From positions 1 to 60,391 of the forward strand of contig CAYPZI010000006.1 of NCBI GenBank assembly GCA_964415185.1: 60,391 nt of DNA, in the 5' to 3' direction. The notes under the pieces were generated by a model. That model ran no database searches. It was not told the origin of the DNA and saw only the letters and a list, made by a program, of their open reading frames with translations. Origin of the DNA: CAYVBJ01 sp964415185 (GTDB lineage Bacteria > Bacteroidota > Rhodothermia > Balneolales > Balneolaceae). A program made the position numbers and the translations under genes. This document shows positions 1-8,291 of this stretch, piece by piece. Each line of letters begins with the position of its first letter. Position 1 is the first letter of the stretch.

Positions 1-102
1 AATATTCGCTTCGGTTTTAATATAAACAGGTTGTTTTGGCTGGGTAGTCGCTAATGCTTCATCTGTAAACTGCTGCTTTGTGAGAGTTATAAGGAAGATC
101 AT
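1..102 (-). CDS. possible 5' end of an unidentified gene, cut by window edge
   Basis: An open frame runs from an ATG at 100-102 on the minus strand to the left edge, giving 34 residues that begin MIFLITLTKQQFTDE. An in-frame TGA lies just upstream, and a purine-rich GAAAGG lies about 7 nt before the ATG. It would follow nagB on the same strand after a 44-nt gap, so it could be the next gene of that operon. I do not recognise the protein, and so short a fragment may be chance. Confidence 0.3.
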   Translation of the reverse strand, partial: MIFLITLTKQQFTDEALATTQPKQPVYIKTEANI

Positions 103-146
103 GCCGGCCTTTCAGTCTTTAAAGCATCAGCTATAGTACAATAAAA

Positions 147-2096
147 TCACTCGCTTTTCCCGGTGCCTGTATACCTCACAAATCCTTCAATTGCTTCGTA
201 TTCTGCAAATCCGAGCTGATCGTACAAGCGGGCGGTTCTCCTGTTTCTTTCTTCGGAACGCTGCCAAAACTCCCGTTCATCAGGTCCCGGGAAAAGGGGG
301 CGGTCTTTTTGAGACTGATGCTTGAAAATAGCACGCCTTTTTTTGGTAAGTTCCTGCGGGCTCAATGGCACGGCCATTTCTATGTCATTAATGTCCCATT
401 CCTGCCAGGCTCCCCTGTATAGCCATACATAGCAGTCGTCCATCCAGGATTTATCACTGCATCTCTGCAGCGCTTTGAATATCGCCTTCAGGCAAACCCT
501 GTGAGTTCCGTGAGGATCGGAAAGGTCGCCGGCCGCATAAACCTGGTGAGGTTTTATCTCATTAAGAAGATTTTCAATGATGTCGACATCGGCATCGGAT
601 ATTGGTTTTTTCTTCACTCTTCCCGTTTCATAAAACGGCATGTCGAGAAAATGGAGTTTCTCCTCCGGCACACCGCAATACCTGGCGGCAGATTTTGCCT
701 CACCCCGCCGTATCAGGCCTTTGATCTGTTGTATTTCGGGTGAGTCTACCTGACCGGGTTCTTTATTTTTAATAAATGTTTTAATACTGTTCAGAAGATC
801 ACCGGCTTCATGGTTTTCCATTTCAAACTGATCGGCATATTCGGTTACAAAATCTGCAAATCGGATAACGTCATCATCAAATACGGCGATATTGCCGGAT
901 GTCTGGTAAGCTACATGTACATCATGGCCGTGATCAACCAGCCTGATGAGTGTACCACCCATGGAAATCACATCGTCATCGGGATGCGGACTGAACACAA
1001 TCACGCGCTTGGGAAACGGCCTGGCGCGTTCGGGCCTGCTGGTGTCGTCGGCATTTGGTTTTCCGCCGGGCCACCCGGTGATGGTATGCTGAAGCTCATT
1101 AAAAACCTTGAGATTAATATTGTAGGCAGGGCCGCTTACAGTGATCAGATCTCCCATACCATTTTCATTATAATCTTCTTCGGTGAGTTTCAGAACAGGC
1201 TTTTCCGTTTTTTTACAAAGCCAGACAACACCTTTACGGATCATATTTTCGTCCCAGTTGCAGGTTGTAAGCAGCCAGGGAGTATTCACCCGGGTTAACT
1301 CTGCCGATGAAGCTTCATCCAGTATAACTTGTGCATTCGGATGATTCTGGAGATATGTAGCAGGTACACTTTCCTTAACTTCGCCTTCAACAGCCTCTTT
1401 GATAATCGGTGCCTTGCCTTCACCCCATGCCATCAAAATTATTTTTTTTGCAGCCAATATGGTGCCAACACCCATTGTAATGGCTCGCCGGGGAACATAC
1501 TCCTCTCCGAAAAAATCGCTTGCGGCATCTTTACGGGTCACCCTGTCGAGAGTAATGAGCCTTGTTTTGGAATCCGGCCTGGAACCGGGTTCATTAAAGC
1601 CGATATGGCCGGTCCGGCCGATCCCAAGCAATTGGATATCAATTCCTCCTGCATCCTGAATTTTCTCTTCATAATCCCGGCAGTAGGACTTGATTTCCTC
1701 TTCCGGAATCGTTCCGTCCGGAATGTGAATTTGACTGGCCGGAATATCTATATGATCAAACAGATGTTCGTTCATAAAACGGACATAACTTTGCAGGGAT
1801 TCCGGCTGCATGGGATAGTATTCGTCCAGGTTAAATGTGATTACATTTTTAAAACTGAGGCCTGATTCCTTATGTATTCGAATAAGCTCATCGTATATTT
1901 TAACGGGAGTTGATCCCGTTGCCAGGCCAAGCACCGTTTGTTCGTTTTTTTTGTTCCGGCTGCGTATCAGGTTGGCAATCTCCTCAGCTACTGCATGAGA
2001 GGCAGAGAAAGAGTCGTTGTAAATGATTGCAGTAATTTTCTCATAATACGTGATACGCTTATCGTTTGTATGGCCTGTTATATTTGAATCGATCAT
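147..2096 (-). CDS. nagB: glucosamine-6-phosphate deaminase fused to PIG-L/LmbE deacetylase-like domain
   Basis: The protein is a 649-residue two-domain enzyme. The N-terminal ~300 residues are NagB-like (NLDEYYP, then GHIGFNEPGS) and should convert glucosamine-6-phosphate to fructose-6-phosphate and ammonia. The C-terminal ~260 residues are a PIG-L/LmbE zinc deacetylase-type domain with the HPDDD motif near residue 370 and a second His cluster (DPHGTHR). This fusion is familiar in Bacteroidota. The PIG-L half may deacetylate GlcNAc-6-phosphate in place of NagA, which is not in the window (inference). One oddity: E. coli NagB has NDGH at the ring-opening Asp141, while this protein reads RTGH, so that Asp is Thr; the other catalytic positions (Asp72-, His143- and Glu148-equivalents) are kept. 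The gene is divergent from the ROK kinase, with a LacI-type operator between them. Confidence 0.9.
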   Translation of the reverse strand: MIDSNITGHTNDKRITYYEKITAIIYNDSFSASHAVAEEIANLIRSRNKKNEQTVLGLATGSTPVKIYDELIRIHKESGLSFKNVITFNLDEYYPMQPESLQSYVRFMNEHLFDHIDIPASQIHIPDGTIPEEEIKSYCRDYEEKIQDAGGIDIQLLGIGRTGHIGFNEPGSRPDSKTRLITLDRVTRKDAASDFFGEEYVPRRAITMGVGTILAAKKIILMAWGEGKAPIIKEAVEGEVKESVPATYLQNHPNAQVILDEASSAELTRVNTPWLLTTCNWDENMIRKGVVWLCKKTEKPVLKLTEEDYNENGMGDLITVSGPAYNINLKVFNELQHTITGWPGGKPNADDTSRPERARPFPKRVIVFSPHPDDDVISMGGTLIRLVDHGHDVHVAYQTSGNIAVFDDDVIRFADFVTEYADQFEMENHEAGDLLNSIKTFIKNKEPGQVDSPEIQQIKGLIRRGEAKSAARYCGVPEEKLHFLDMPFYETGRVKKKPISDADVDIIENLLNEIKPHQVYAAGDLSDPHGTHRVCLKAIFKALQRCSDKSWMDDCYVWLYRGAWQEWDINDIEMAVPLSPQELTKKRRAIFKHQSQKDRPLFPGPDEREFWQRSEERNRRTARLYDQLGFAEYEAIEGFVRYTGTGKSE

Positions 2097-2176
2097 TCGC
2101 GTGAGTTTAGTTGGTATCTGGTAGAAAGTACTGGTAAAGTAAAAAAATCTGCCCGTTACATCACTTGCGCAGGCAA

Positions 2177-2190
2177 TGGAATCGGTTCCA
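2177..2190. promoter_or_regulatory. LacI-type operator, nagB/ROK divergent region
   Basis: TGGAATCGGTTCCA is a 14-bp near-perfect palindrome, broken only at the sixth position. It matches the palindromes at 6382, 17536 and 17744. It lies 81 nt upstream of nagB and 170 nt upstream of the ROK kinase, so it could control either or both. The rest of the 263-bp divergent region is AT-rich and shows no other clear element. Confidence 0.65.
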
Positions 2191-2359
2191 AAATTACGTT
2201 GGTGTATAAATTCTGTTAAGTATATTGATTAGATTATAGTAACTGACAATTAGTTTAAATATGCAAAAAAAATTGGTTTTCAGATTGTGTCGATATGACA
2301 AATTCTTAAATTGTTTATATGTATCACATCGAACCGAACAGTAAGCCCGGTACTATTTA

Positions 2360-3328
2360 ATGATTGAAGTTACAGCGGGAATTGACGTTGGGGGAACAAC
2401 AACGAAATTCGGATTGGTAACCAGAGATGGAAAAATAATATCCAGGAAACGAATAAATAGTGATATATCACTGGAATCTGATGCTTTTTTTACCTGTTTG
2501 TTCAACAAGATTGATGAATTGATAAAACAAAATGGGAATCCAATATCACTTAAAGGATTGGGAATTGGTGCTCCAACCGGTAACTGTTTTACAGGTAATA
2601 TTGACAATGCATCAAATTTACCGTGGAAGGGCAGAATCCCGGTAGTGAAATTGGCTGAAGAATATTTCAAATTACCGGCGGTTTTATCAAATGATGCAAA
2701 TGCAGCTGCTCTTGGTGAAATGTTATTTGGTTCTGCCCGCTCAATGAAAAATTTCGCGGTGCTTACAATTGGTACAGGTCTTGGCTGCGGGCTTGTTATC
2801 AATGGCGAATTGGTGATAGGTCATAATGCACATGCCGCAGAAATTGGGCATTCAACTGTTATTTCTGATGGACGATTGTGCACTTGCGGTTTAAGTGGTT
2901 GTCTTGAAACATATGTTTCTGCAACAGGCTTGCTTCGCACTGTAAATGAGCTGATTGAAACGACGGATATTCCAAGTGTACTAAGAGAATTTCAGGATGA
3001 TGATAAATTAACTGCTGTTCACGTGTCAGAGGCTGCAAGCAGCGGAGACCACCTGGCAATGGAAGCATTTACTTATACAGGAAAAATTTTGGGAACGAAA
3101 TTAGCGGATCTGGTAACTTATTTTGATCCCGAGGCAATTATTTTTCTCGGAGGTTTAGTGAAATCAAATTCCCTTTTACTGGATCCGGCAAAAAAAGAGA
3201 TGGAACAGAATATTTTAAATATCTATCAAAATAAAGCCAGGTTAATTGTTTCAGATCTGAATAATGATCATGCAGGTATTTTAGGCGCCGCAGCTACAGC
3301 CTGGAGAGGATTAAGCCATGAAAAATAA
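2360..3328 (+). CDS. ROK family sugar kinase (glucokinase / GlcNAc kinase type)
   Basis: The 322-residue protein has the ROK layout: an N-terminal phosphate-binding loop DVGGTTTK (residues 9-16), the catalytic Asp in SNDAN (D112), an EIGH motif (H164) and the zinc-binding cluster CTCGLSGCLE (C174, C176, C181). The length is typical. It should phosphorylate a hexose or N-acetylhexosamine with ATP. Its place opposite nagB and near a GH20 hexosaminidase suggests GlcNAc as substrate, but the sequence alone does not separate this from glucose. Its last 11 nt overlap the next gene, so the two are translationally coupled. Confidence 0.88.
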   Translation: MIEVTAGIDVGGTTTKFGLVTRDGKIISRKRINSDISLESDAFFTCLFNKIDELIKQNGNPISLKGLGIGAPTGNCFTGNIDNASNLPWKGRIPVVKLAEEYFKLPAVLSNDANAAALGEMLFGSARSMKNFAVLTIGTGLGCGLVINGELVIGHNAHAAEIGHSTVISDGRLCTCGLSGCLETYVSATGLLRTVNELIETTDIPSVLREFQDDDKLTAVHVSEAASSGDHLAMEAFTYTGKILGTKLADLVTYFDPEAIIFLGGLVKSNSLLLDPAKKEMEQNILNIYQNKARLIVSDLNNDHAGILGAAATAWRGLSHEK

Positions 3329-4397
3329 AATATCAATATTGGTGGTGGGTTGCGGAAATATGGGAACTTCTCATGCCAGGGCCTATCACAAATTGGACGA
3401 TTTTCAAATTACCGGGCTTGTGAGCCGCGGGCCGGAAAGCAGGGAACGGCTCTCCGGTGAACTGGGCGGCCTGCCAACTTTTGATAATTTTGAGAAGGCC
3501 CTTGAAATCACAAAACCCGATGCTGTCTGCATCAGTACCTATCCGGGAACACATGCTCAGTATGCCATTCAGGCCTTGAAAGCAGGCGCTCATGTATTTG
3601 TCGAAAAGCCTATTGCCGAAACCGTCGGGATGGCAAAAGCTGTTGTTGATACTGCCCGTGAAGCTAAAAAAAAAGTGGTTGTCGGATATATTCTTCGTCA
3701 CCACCCCGGGTGGAGAAAATTTGTTGAATCGGCTGAAGAACTTGGCAAGCCCCTTGTTATGCGTATGAACCTGAACCAGCAGAGCACAGGTCGTGAATGG
3801 GAGGTGCACAAGAATATCATGGAGAGTATGTCGCCGATCGTTGATTGCGGTGTTCACTATGTGGATCTGATGTGCCAGATGACCCGGTCAAACCCGGTAC
3901 GTGTGCATGCCATCGGGGCCAGGTTATCGGAAGAAATAAACCCTGATATGTACAATTACGGCCAACTGCAGGTTGTTTTTCAGGACGGTTCTGTGGGTTG
4001 GTATGAATCAGGATGGGGCCCCATGATAAGCGAAGAATCCTATTTCATAAAAGACGTGATCGGGCCGAAGGGCTCTGTAAGCATTCATAAAAAAACGTCA
4101 GACGAACCACGGGGAATTTCGGCTGATATCGCTGAACATACAACTGTCAAAAAACTACATATTCACAACAGCGAGCTGGATTCTGAAGGAAATCTGAAAT
4201 ACGATGACAAGTTGATCGCTGCTGCCGACGAGCCCGGCCATGATGAATTGTGCCTGTTTGAGCAGCAATTTTTTTTAAGATCGATCCGTGAAAATCTGGA
4301 CCTTTCAAACCATTTAAAAGAAGTGGTAAATACGCTTAAGATTGTTTTGGCTGCAGACCGGTCGATTAAATCAGGTGATGCGATTTCAATTAAATGA
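3318..4397 (+). CDS. Gfo/Idh/MocA family NAD(P)-dependent oxidoreductase
   Basis: The 359-residue protein begins with a Rossmann dinucleotide fold (VVGCGNMGTSHARAY) and carries the family EKPIAETV motif near residue 97, whose Lys is usually catalytic. The C-terminal half is the mixed alpha/beta substrate domain (GGDVH-type segment replaced here by CGVHYVDL, with a conserved His). Such enzymes oxidise or reduce sugar hydroxyl or keto groups. It overlaps the ROK kinase by 11 nt and so belongs to the amino-sugar operon. The exact substrate is unknown; a keto-sugar made by the GMC enzyme next door is one possibility. Confidence 0.85.
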   Translation: MKNKISILVVGCGNMGTSHARAYHKLDDFQITGLVSRGPESRERLSGELGGLPTFDNFEKALEITKPDAVCISTYPGTHAQYAIQALKAGAHVFVEKPIAETVGMAKAVVDTAREAKKKVVVGYILRHHPGWRKFVESAEELGKPLVMRMNLNQQSTGREWEVHKNIMESMSPIVDCGVHYVDLMCQMTRSNPVRVHAIGARLSEEINPDMYNYGQLQVVFQDGSVGWYESGWGPMISEESYFIKDVIGPKGSVSIHKKTSDEPRGISADIAEHTTVKKLHIHNSELDSEGNLKYDDKLIAAADEPGHDELCLFEQQFFLRSIRENLDLSNHLKEVVNTLKIVLAADRSIKSGDAISIK

Positions 4398-4594
4398 AGG
4401 CAGTTAATCCGGATCTCCCGCAATAAAAGGCTTTGTGTCGATTTGTGGTGAAAAAAACTTAGGGCAGGGTGTAGCCAAGCCGTCTTGCCACGAAGGCACG
4501 AAGCAACACACAACGAACCTACGAATCCTGTACAAACCTGATGCAACTACAAAATCGCGACTTGAACTTTTACGTTAATTCAAGAGTTCTGAAA

Positions 4595-6310
4595 TCACAA
4601 GTTCCCCTTCTGTATTTCATCGGCAGCATAATTAGCAGCCCTGGCGGTAATGGCCATGAATGTTAGGGACGGATTTTGCTCTGCCACGGATGACATACAG
4701 GCACCATCTGTCACAAATACATTTTTACAGCTATGTACCTGGTTCCATTTATTTAAAATGGAATTTTTTGGATCCTTGCCCATTCTTGCACCACCCATCT
4801 CATGTATATCAAGGCCGGGAGCCTGTTTTGAATCGTTAGGCTGAATATCTTTACATCCTATTTTTTCAAGCATTTCGACTCCCTGTTCCAGAAAATCCCT
4901 GATCATGTTGTCATCATTTTCGGTATAATCAACAGATGTGACAATTTGAGGAATCCCCCAAGGGTCAGTTTCTGTGTCACTAAGGCGGACATGATTTTCA
5001 TAACGCGGTATAACTTCACCTTGTATAGACATATAAATACGCCAGTCTCCGGGATTCTGTAATTCATCTTTAAGGGCTTTTCCAATGTTTTCGGAACCGG
5101 TTCCTCGTGCCCAGCCTTCCCTGCCTGCACCGGTAGATACCAGGTACTTTCCCTGAAAACCCAGGTTTTTTTCCTGTCGATAAACATTCCGGAAGGGAGG
5201 CATAATAGGGCCGGTTGGCCTTCTGCCTGTGTAATATTGATCTTTAAAACCCTCGTAAACAGCACTAATGCGGCCCCGGTAATTGTGAAATGAGATATAC
5301 CGGCCCAGTGTACCGTTGTCATTTCCAAGCCCGTCAGGAAAGCGGTTGCTCTTGCTGTTTAAAAGAATAAGATTTGAATTGATGCAGGCCGCATTCACAA
5401 ATATAATTCTTGAATAATATTCAGTCATCTCTTTGGTTTCGGCATCTATGACCCGGACACCGGAAGCCTTGCCTTTCTTTTCATCGTAAATGATGGAATG
5501 AACAACAGAATTCATGCGCTTTGTGAGGTTACCGGTTTTTTCAGCCCATGGCAGAGTGGAACTATTTGAACTGAAATATGCTCCGTACGGGCAACCGCGA
5601 TAGCAACGGTTCCGGGCCATGCACATACCGCGGCCTTGTTGTCTGTGAATATCACGAACTTCTGTCAGATGAGCACATCTTCCCTGTACCAGGTAGCGGT
5701 TGTCATAGGATGATTCAATCCCCTTTTTCATCTCTTTTTCAACACAATTCATCTCGAATGGCGGCAGAAAATCACCGTCGGGCAGGTGTTCAATACCATC
5801 CTTATTTCCGCTCCAGCCCACAAAATGCTCCACTTTGGAATACCAGGGGGCAAGTTCATCGTAGGTAAATGGCCATTCGATTCCATAACCGTCCCGCGCA
5901 GGCCCTTCGAAATCGTACTTGCTCCATCGTTGTCCGCCGCGCGCCCAAATCAGGGATTTTCCGCCTTCCTGGTAACCCCGAATCCAGTCGAACGGTTTTT
6001 CCTGGATGTAAGGGTGAACTTCGTCTTCCGTGAAAAAATGCTTTGTTTTGTCGTTATACGCGTAACATCTTGCAACAACCGGATTCTTTTTCAATTCCTC
6101 CTGAGGCAGATAGCCTCTGTTTTCAAACTCCCAAATCTCCTTTAAAGCAGTTGGATAATCTTCTTTATGGGTTACAGGTCTGCCCCGTTCAAGAACCAGG
6201 GTTTTCAATCCCCTGTCACAGAGTTCTTTGGCAGCCCACCCTCCGCTAATGCCTGAGCCAATAACGATGGCATCATAGGATCTGTTTTTTACGGAATCAT
6301 TTGAAAACAC
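4595..6310 (-). CDS. GMC family FAD-dependent sugar oxidoreductase
   Basis: The 571-residue flavoprotein has an N-terminal FAD-binding GSGISGG motif (residues 18-24) and a C-terminal GMC domain with IHEMGGARMG and AEQNPSLTF, which carry the conserved active-site His/Asn region. A Cys-rich stretch (CMARNRCYRGCPYG) lies near residue 235. It resembles the large subunit of gluconate 2-dehydrogenase-like and 3-keto-sugar-forming enzymes of Bacteroidota. Those often have a small Tat-exported partner, and none is seen here; the protein itself has no signal peptide. The best start is GTG at 6310, because no in-frame ATG precedes the FAD motif. It is convergent with the Gfo/Idh gene and divergent from LacI-1. 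Confidence 0.87.
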   Translation of the reverse strand: MFSNDSVKNRSYDAIVIGSGISGGWAAKELCDRGLKTLVLERGRPVTHKEDYPTALKEIWEFENRGYLPQEELKKNPVVARCYAYNDKTKHFFTEDEVHPYIQEKPFDWIRGYQEGGKSLIWARGGQRWSKYDFEGPARDGYGIEWPFTYDELAPWYSKVEHFVGWSGNKDGIEHLPDGDFLPPFEMNCVEKEMKKGIESSYDNRYLVQGRCAHLTEVRDIHRQQGRGMCMARNRCYRGCPYGAYFSSNSSTLPWAEKTGNLTKRMNSVVHSIIYDEKKGKASGVRVIDAETKEMTEYYSRIIFVNAACINSNLILLNSKSNRFPDGLGNDNGTLGRYISFHNYRGRISAVYEGFKDQYYTGRRPTGPIMPPFRNVYRQEKNLGFQGKYLVSTGAGREGWARGTGSENIGKALKDELQNPGDWRIYMSIQGEVIPRYENHVRLSDTETDPWGIPQIVTSVDYTENDDNMIRDFLEQGVEMLEKIGCKDIQPNDSKQAPGLDIHEMGGARMGKDPKNSILNKWNQVHSCKNVFVTDGACMSSVAEQNPSLTFMAITARAANYAADEIQKGNL

Positions 6311-6381
6311 GATATTGTAACTTTGTTAAGTATTTATCATTTGTCTAAAAGAATATAAGTTAGAGAATTTGGAAAGAAAGT

Positions 6382-6395
6382 TGGAACCGGTTCCA
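6382..6395. promoter_or_regulatory. LacI-type operator, GMC/LacI-1 divergent region
   Basis: TGGAACCGGTTCCA is a perfect 14-bp palindrome with a central CG, as is typical for LacI-family operators. It sits 72 nt upstream of the GMC oxidoreductase start and 135 nt upstream of the LacI-1 start, so it could serve repression of GMC and autoregulation of LacI-1. Confidence 0.75.
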
Positions 6396-6529
6396 TATTT
6401 TAGTAAAAGATGGAGTCTGTGTTTCGATTGAGATACGATTTATTATGATTTCTAAAAAACTTTTTATAATTAACAGACTATTCATTATTTCGAATGATTC
6501 AGAATTTTAATGTTTTTATGCCTTAAAAA

Positions 6530-7558
6530 ATGGAAAAATTAAACATTGATAAGGTTGCCCGGCTTGCCCATGTTTCTAAGTCTGTGGTATCCAGGGTATT
6601 GAATGATCATCCGAATGTAAGCGATGCTGCTCGCAGCCGGGTTACAACAGTCATAGAAAAATACGGATATAAACCGAATACGACAGCTCAGAATCTGGCA
6701 AAAAACCGCTCGTGTGTGCTTGGAGTCTTGACTGACCGCAGAGCTGACAATGAAATGAGTAGTGGTTATTGGTCTCTTTTCAATCTCGGCTTATTTGATG
6801 AGTGCAGAAAGAAAGGATATTTCACAAGGTTTTCATTTGTTGACACAAAAAACATGAATCAATCCAGTCACGAGCTCTACGATGTATCCGGTACGGATGG
6901 ATTTATTCTTCACACTAAAGAAGTGATAGATATGATTCTTGATGATTTGAAGGAACATAATTTACCTGTTGTATTGAAACAGCAATATTCCAAATACACT
7001 GAATACAGTTCCGTGGACGTAAATAACTACCTCGGGGGATATTTAGCTGCAACTCATTTAATTGAACTCGGGCATGAAAATATAGCAATTTTAGTTGCGG
7101 TTCCGGAAGTCGAAGAAGCCAAAGAAAGATTGCGTGGATTTCGTCAGGCCCACTCTGACATGGGAATGGAAGTGAATGAGGAACTGATTATATCTGGATT
7201 CTATAATCAGGAGTTTGGATATGAAGCAGTAAAAAAATTAAGAAAAGCGGATCAACGGTTTACAGCATTATTCTGTACCAGTGATACAATTGCGATGGGT
7301 GCATTATTGGCATTAAGAGAAGAGGGGACAGAGATTCCTGAAGATGTATCCGTGGTTGGATTCGATGACTTACCTGCCTCAAGATTCACCTTTCCTCCTC
7401 TTACCACAATTCATCAGCCGATATATGAAAAGGGAGTCATGGCAGCCAAAATTCTAATCAAACAATTAGAAAATTGTGATTCAAAAATTGTTAATGAATT
7501 ACTTGATCCCCATCTTGTAATCCGTAAAAGCACTGGCCCTCCTCCGGTTTATATTTAA
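6530..7558 (+). CDS. LacI/GalR family transcriptional regulator (LacI-1)
   Basis: The 342-residue protein has an N-terminal helix-turn-helix and hinge (SKSVVSRVLNDHPNVS, residues 16-31), then a periplasmic-binding-protein-like effector domain ending in the usual VSVVGFDDLPASRF...PPLTTIHQP segment. It should act as a dimeric repressor released or activated by a sugar ligand. The HTH is nearly identical to that of LacI-2 at 21053, so both probably read the same TGGAANCGGTTCCA sites, one of which lies just upstream of this gene. The effector is unknown; GlcNAc, GlcN-6-P or chitobiose would suit the neighbours. Confidence 0.92.
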   Translation: MEKLNIDKVARLAHVSKSVVSRVLNDHPNVSDAARSRVTTVIEKYGYKPNTTAQNLAKNRSCVLGVLTDRRADNEMSSGYWSLFNLGLFDECRKKGYFTRFSFVDTKNMNQSSHELYDVSGTDGFILHTKEVIDMILDDLKEHNLPVVLKQQYSKYTEYSSVDVNNYLGGYLAATHLIELGHENIAILVAVPEVEEAKERLRGFRQAHSDMGMEVNEELIISGFYNQEFGYEAVKKLRKADQRFTALFCTSDTIAMGALLALREEGTEIPEDVSVVGFDDLPASRFTFPPLTTIHQPIYEKGVMAAKILIKQLENCDSKIVNELLDPHLVIRKSTGPPPVYI

Positions 7559-7566
7559 TGAGAAAG

Positions 7567-7652
7567 CATGGTATTTCTTGCCACAACCCAGATCTAAACC
7601 AACTTAGAATTTTAGCAAAGATAAGATCTTGGTTCTGGCAAGAAATACCATG
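7567..7652. repeat. 86-bp palindromic repeat, unit 1
   Basis: The element is bounded by perfect 17-bp inverted ends: CATGGTATTTCTTGCCA at 7567-7583 and its reverse complement at 7636-7652. The stem continues inwards imperfectly through AGATCT-containing arms, so the whole unit can fold into one long hairpin. It lies right after LacI-1. A second unit of exactly the same length follows at 7680. No open reading frame fits inside it, so it resembles a REP-like or MITE-like non-autonomous element. Confidence 0.75.
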
Positions 7653-7679
7653 TCATGAGATGAGGAGAAAGACAGAAGA

Positions 7680-7765
7680 CATGGTATTTCTTACATGTGT
7701 TGAGATCTTGCCTCTGCTAAAAAACTGAATTTTTCTAAATTTGAATGGTGGCAGGAAATACCATG
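7680..7765. repeat. 86-bp palindromic repeat, unit 2
   Basis: Same length and same ends as unit 1 (CATGGTATTTCTTAC at the left, TGGCAGGAAATACCATG at 7749-7765 at the right), with a more diverged interior that keeps GAGATCTTG. It is separated from unit 1 by 27 bp and ends 10 bp before the stop codon of the DUF1080 pseudogene. Confidence 0.7.
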
Positions 7766-7774
7766 TCATAGGTC

Positions 7775-8254
7775 TTACAACTCTTTGATATAAATATTTC
7801 TGAACTGAACCTGCAGGCCAGCACCAGATGTTGACCTGTGTTTTTGACATGCCTCTCAGGTAGATGCCTGAATCAGAATCGGGAACAGACATTCGTATGA
7901 TCTCACCCTTTTCATTCAATTTATTTGTTCCGTCAGGTAAAATTATAGGCACATTGGAGTTAATAAAAGGGGTCTCTTTTATTCTCCATTCCAATTTTAA
8001 AACAAAATCAGCATAATCTTTTTCACTCCATAGATTTTTATCATTGACTGCTTCACTTTCCGCATCATAATCTATGACTCCGTCCATTACTTTCCAGTGG
8101 CCATTATCACCTTCGGGAATAACCCAGCCGGATAAGTTTTTTCCATATAAAAGGGATACGAATCCATTATTTCTATTCAAATTCTGAGCTTCACAGGTGC
8201 TGTAAAGCAGGTAAAACGTAATGAAGCAGAAAAAAAATGTCCGAATTTGTTCAT
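7775..8254 (-). pseudogene. DUF1080 (3-keto-disaccharide hydrolase domain) gene remnant
   Basis: The translation ...LLYGKNLSGWVIPEGDNGHWKV... through DSGIYLRGM and VNIWCWPAGS is the front half of a DUF1080 beta-sandwich domain. Two lesions are visible. At the 5' end a secretion signal (MNKFGHFF, then FCFITFYLLYSTCEAQN) is split between two frames at a run of eight A on the plus strand (8230-8237); one added base would restore it. After WCWPAGS (about 7808) the frame shifts straight to FRNIYIKEL and a stop at 7775-7777, which is the normal C-terminal end of the family, so the intervening part (about 80 residues, inferred from the family) is deleted. The 86-bp palindromes lie just beyond the stop. 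Family members cleave or bind 3-keto-glycosides. This copy is probably non-functional; a single-base assembly error could explain the A-run but not the deletion. Confidence 0.8.
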
Positions 8255-8291
8255 GATCTCATTTTTTGTTCACAGGTTTATTTTTCTAATT

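Noticed and set aside
7653..8180. Intact 175-residue protein starting from TTG at 8180
   Set aside because: The signal peptide continues upstream in another frame and the family C-terminus is found out of frame, so a pseudogene explains the data better.
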